Below, in pieces: positions 62,954 to 64,000 of a stretch of DNA of 64,000 nt. The stretch spans positions 9,424,001 through 9,488,000 of the forward strand of contig NC_088312.1 in the NCBI RefSeq assembly GCF_910592395.1, written 5' to 3'. The position numbers and the translations under genes were made by a program. Under the pieces are notes generated by a model that was given only the letters and a program-made list of their open reading frames with translations, was not told the DNA's origin and did not search any database. How positions within the stretch are numbered: position 1 is the first letter of the stretch; each line of letters begins with the position of its first letter. The stretch is from Lineus longissimus (taxonomy: Eukaryota > Nemertea > Pilidiophora > Heteronemertea > Lineidae).

Positions 62954-64000
62954 CTGAAAATAGAGGGCGTTATGGCATATTATGAAAGTTAAAAGATTCG
63001 AAAGGGTTATAGAGAGAAATACCATGAAAGACAGAATATTTTAAAAACGTATTCTGATATTTAAATGGAAGTTTAACCCAACAAGTGTCAAAAATGAACT
63101 GCTCGAATAATATCATTTTCAATGCCGAAGTGAATTGGAATGAAATCAAAATGAAACAAAGTAGGAAGGGGAGGGGTTGATGTGACAGGATCAATAAAGA
63201 AAAGAAGCTATCTGGAGGAATGACTGGCAACCTTTTTTTCCAGATGACAGTAGTTGGCTAAACAGTACATGTTGACATGTACATTCTGAAAAAGACTTCC
63301 TCAAAAACAACAGACAAGTAAGATGCAGCTTCAGTTGTGAGGACTGTTGTGTTATTCAATTAGACAATCTACAATGTATTATCATGAGAGCCTCTTGTAG
63401 TTGTATTGATTTGTGTCGGTGTGACCAGTTGAAGTTTACTGCCCAACATCGCAATAGTGCAGTGCCTGTCAATAACACTGAACATAGTCCGTTAATAAGC
63501 AAACATCTGACAAATGATTGAGAGAAGGGATTACAGAGGTCAAGCACATTAAATAACAAGCATCAAACTTAAAACACTTAATAGACTGTTTGAGATTCAT
63601 GCTCAGCCCTTTGATTCCGAGTATCAAGTCATTAACAAACTCCCCTTTTAAAAGTTTTACATAACAGACCAATGCATGGGCTGACCATTTGAAATGCAGC
63701 AAATACCTTGATCAAACATGAACATGACAAAACAGTCACAATTCACATCACAACAATCACACAACAGACAGAACAAGGATTGAAAAAGAACATAGTACAG
63801 CAGATCAAACAGGAGGAAAAGACATTCTGAATATCATTCAACTTTCAAACATGCACCAAATAACAAATTGTGATATTTTCCCAAATTTTGACAGTCTTTA
63901 CAGTTGACAGTCTTTGACAGTCTTTACCCCCCCCCCCCCCCCCCCCCCCGACACCCAGGGCCAAATTCTTAGAAAGCATTTTGAAATGACATTCTAACAA
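62954..64000. other. SYAP1 intron continuing past the window
   Basis: No exon recognised. A run of 23 C at 63927-63949 follows two copies of gacagtcttt. Confidence 0.6.

Overview
This is a eukaryotic, animal (bilaterian) nuclear segment. Four housekeeping genes with GT-AG introns are recognisable from conserved protein motifs: a 3'-terminal part of MDN1 (midasin, + strand, 47 exons, 2584-32392), a complete ATG5 (+ strand, 7 coding exons, 48392-51042), a complete RWDD1 (- strand, 6 coding exons, 53283-55781) and the 3' end of SYAP1 (- strand, 59446-62953, continuing past the right edge). The repeat content and intron density suggest a marine invertebrate, but the species cannot be named from the sequence.

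Layout: 1-2583 is non-coding, most likely a long MDN1 intron. 2584-32392 is MDN1; one 5.5 kb intron (18031-23519) hosts an intronless, TATA-containing NHL/beta-propeller-like gene on the opposite strand. 32393-47680 is an accessory, repeat-dominated interval. It holds TTAA-flanked foldback elements, a 70-bp minisatellite of about 27 copies, a duplicated gene-like unit, a pogo/Tigger-like MITE, ~90-bp and 96-bp tandem arrays, and a ~1.55 kb tandem duplication carrying a tRNA-like head followed by a foldback hairpin. It also holds traces of a minus-strand gene with a clear terminal exon and poly(A) signal. A tRNA-Gly(GCC) gene lies at 47688-47758 (-). ATG5 and RWDD1 are convergent. 55782-59445 holds a short tandem array and the probable long 3' UTR of SYAP1.

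The genes do not form an operon. MDN1 acts in ribosome (60S) maturation, ATG5 in autophagosome formation, RWDD1 in interactions with the translation/DRG2 machinery, and SYAP1 is a BSD-domain signalling adaptor. What links three of them is ancient chromosomal linkage: MDN1, ATG5 and RWDD1 all lie on human 6q. I did not find a convincing undescribed molecular system. The best leads are the duplicated tRNA-like plus hairpin element, the cryptic minus-strand gene at 41-47 kb, the duplicated gene-like unit at 36.6/38.1 kb, the foldback elements and a GC-AG intron in MDN1.
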